From contig NC_019866.2 of assembly GCF_002234675.1 (NCBI RefSeq), positions 20,302,802 through 20,366,801 on the forward strand: DNA of 64,000 nt, given 5' to 3'. Numbering within the stretch: the stretch's first letter is position 1; every line of letters starts with the position of its first letter. The notes below the pieces were generated by a model, which was not told the origin of the DNA, did not search any database, and saw only the letters and a list, made by a program, of their open reading frames with translations. Source of the DNA: Oryzias latipes. Its lineage: Eukaryota; Chordata; Actinopteri; Beloniformes; Adrianichthyidae. The translations under genes and the position numbers were made by a program. Shown here one piece after another: positions 62,901-64,000 of this stretch.

Positions 62901-63965
62901 CCAGGAGCACTTTGATCCTAAAGTCAGAACATTTGCAACAAAATGAATATATATTCGGTTTTGCTAAATGCTCAAGCGGGTCTGTCTTCCTCTGCAGACA
63001 CCACATGAGCACATTCACAAAACTAAAACACAAAAATATTATTTTTTCCAAGTCCTGACACAGCCTCCCGACACCTCCCTTCTGACAGGCTCGCCTCCTC
63101 CATCTGTCACAGACTGAAGCCCATGTTGGAGGCAAAAAGAGTTTTTAGAAAACAGGAATTGGGTGGTATGGGCTTGAAATGTGTTCATCCTTGTGCAGAC
63201 AGAAGCAGAGTGTCTAAAGGCCTGAGTGAGTTTCATGTTTCTGGGATGTCTCCAGATGTTTTCCACATGCAACTAATATTAAAGCAGATTGTTAGAGATT
63301 GGAAGAATAATATTATACTTGGCACTTATTTAGGAAAAAATTTATTCGAGATTTCACATCAGTTTGTGAAAAAAGTCTTGTTGTCTGAGTAACCAGGGTT
63401 TCCTCAAACAATGAACTCATAAGTGATGCCAGAATCAGAGACTTTGAAAGAGTCCCTTCAGAATAAAAGCACAAACTGAACTCTTCTGAAACAAAACATA
63501 TATTTTCAGGTGCGTTAGCAGTTATATAACTATATCTGGTTTTATTTGCTTTTTGTCTGGGGTTTCTTTTCTGTTAGAATTTGTGAAAAAGTTATTCTGA
63601 CAGCACCACTGGCTGTTCATAAAAAGCACAGTGAAGCTGGTACAAGAAGATGTGAAAATAACCATAAATGGTGATTTATTCGGGCTTGACGTATTACTTA
63701 AAGGCATCCAGCGGAACTAAACACAAAACCCAGACTTATATGTGTTTGTTAGATTGTGTCTCTGCAGCAATGGAGCCTGATGACAACCCCCCTGATGAGA
63801 ATAGACAACTTTTTTTGATTTTAGTTTATAATGATGGTGGGTTTCTGGTAAACCTGATCAGAAGATGAATCAGTTTGGGTTTGACGCACCCCACTGTAAC
63901 CAGGTTTACATCACTCCACTTCACAGAGTATTCATCTGGCCTTCCATCAAGCAGCTTTTAACCAC
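59910..63965. other. intergenic, nothing recognised
   Basis: AT-rich with a poly(T) run at about 62012-62030. Frames up to 96 codons lack domain motifs or splice partners. A CTCF-type motif lies at 61404-61416. Confidence 0.4.
61404..61416 (+). promoter_or_regulatory. candidate CTCF-type site
   Basis: GGCCACTAGGGGG, then TTG where the consensus has C-rich bases. Partial match only. Confidence 0.3.
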
Positions 63966-63969
63966 TTAA

Positions 63970-64000
63970 CCCTTGTGCTATCCTAGACACTTTAACATTG
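63970..64000 (-). mobile_element. piggyBac-like MITE, copy 5, cut by window end
   Basis: TTAA at 63966-63969 followed by CCCTTGTGCTATCCTAGAC and ACTTTAACATTG, matching the start of copy 3. Confidence 0.65.

Overview
The window reads as nuclear DNA of a teleost fish. It is AT-rich, its genes are split by GT-AG introns, it holds vertebrate genes in fish form (emp2, a ZP-domain egg-coat-type gene, a PH-FYVE phafin, matrix Gla protein), and it is crowded with fish-type mobile DNA (Tc1/mariner, hAT, piggyBac-like and PIF/Harbinger elements, Rex1/L2 LINE pieces, a tRNA-derived SINE). No tools were run. Exons were joined by eye from splice sites, reading phase and family resemblance.

Layout. (1) 163-2160, minus: emp2, four coding exons plus an upstream non-coding exon. 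(2) 2.2-14.2 kb: intergenic, with piggyBac-like MITEs, LINE tails, a Tc1/mariner scrap and two diverged dispersed-repeat pairs. (3) 14368-25447, plus: a 13-exon gene for a predicted 1165-residue secreted ZP-domain protein. One 1.5 kb exon places a long Pro/Tyr/Ser/His-rich segment between two ZP-N-like repeats and the C-terminal ZP module. (4) 25.7-39.5 kb: a mobile-element complex. A fold-back element is followed by a hAT-like element (27117-39530) that was invaded by three head-to-tail PIF/Harbinger copies. The third copy is swollen by a 6.8 kb satellite of about 41 monomers of 167 bp. (5) 40-47 kb: a LINE fragment, then a two-exon phafin-type gene on the minus strand bracketed by two copies of a ~1 kb duplicated segment. 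(6) 47916-51178, plus: a small four-exon gene, unrecognised, for a predicted secreted protein with one C-x-C pair. (7) 51-56.9 kb: intergenic, with more MITEs, one interrupted by a hAT MITE with a clean 8-bp target duplication. (8) 56904-57717, minus: mgp, four exons. (9) 57.8-64 kb: intergenic, with a SINE, an MADF-domain remnant and the start of another MITE.

The genes do not form a pathway. The most notable features are the nested transposon/satellite complex, in which the satellite occupies the body of a Harbinger transposase gene, and the ZP protein with its large low-complexity exon.
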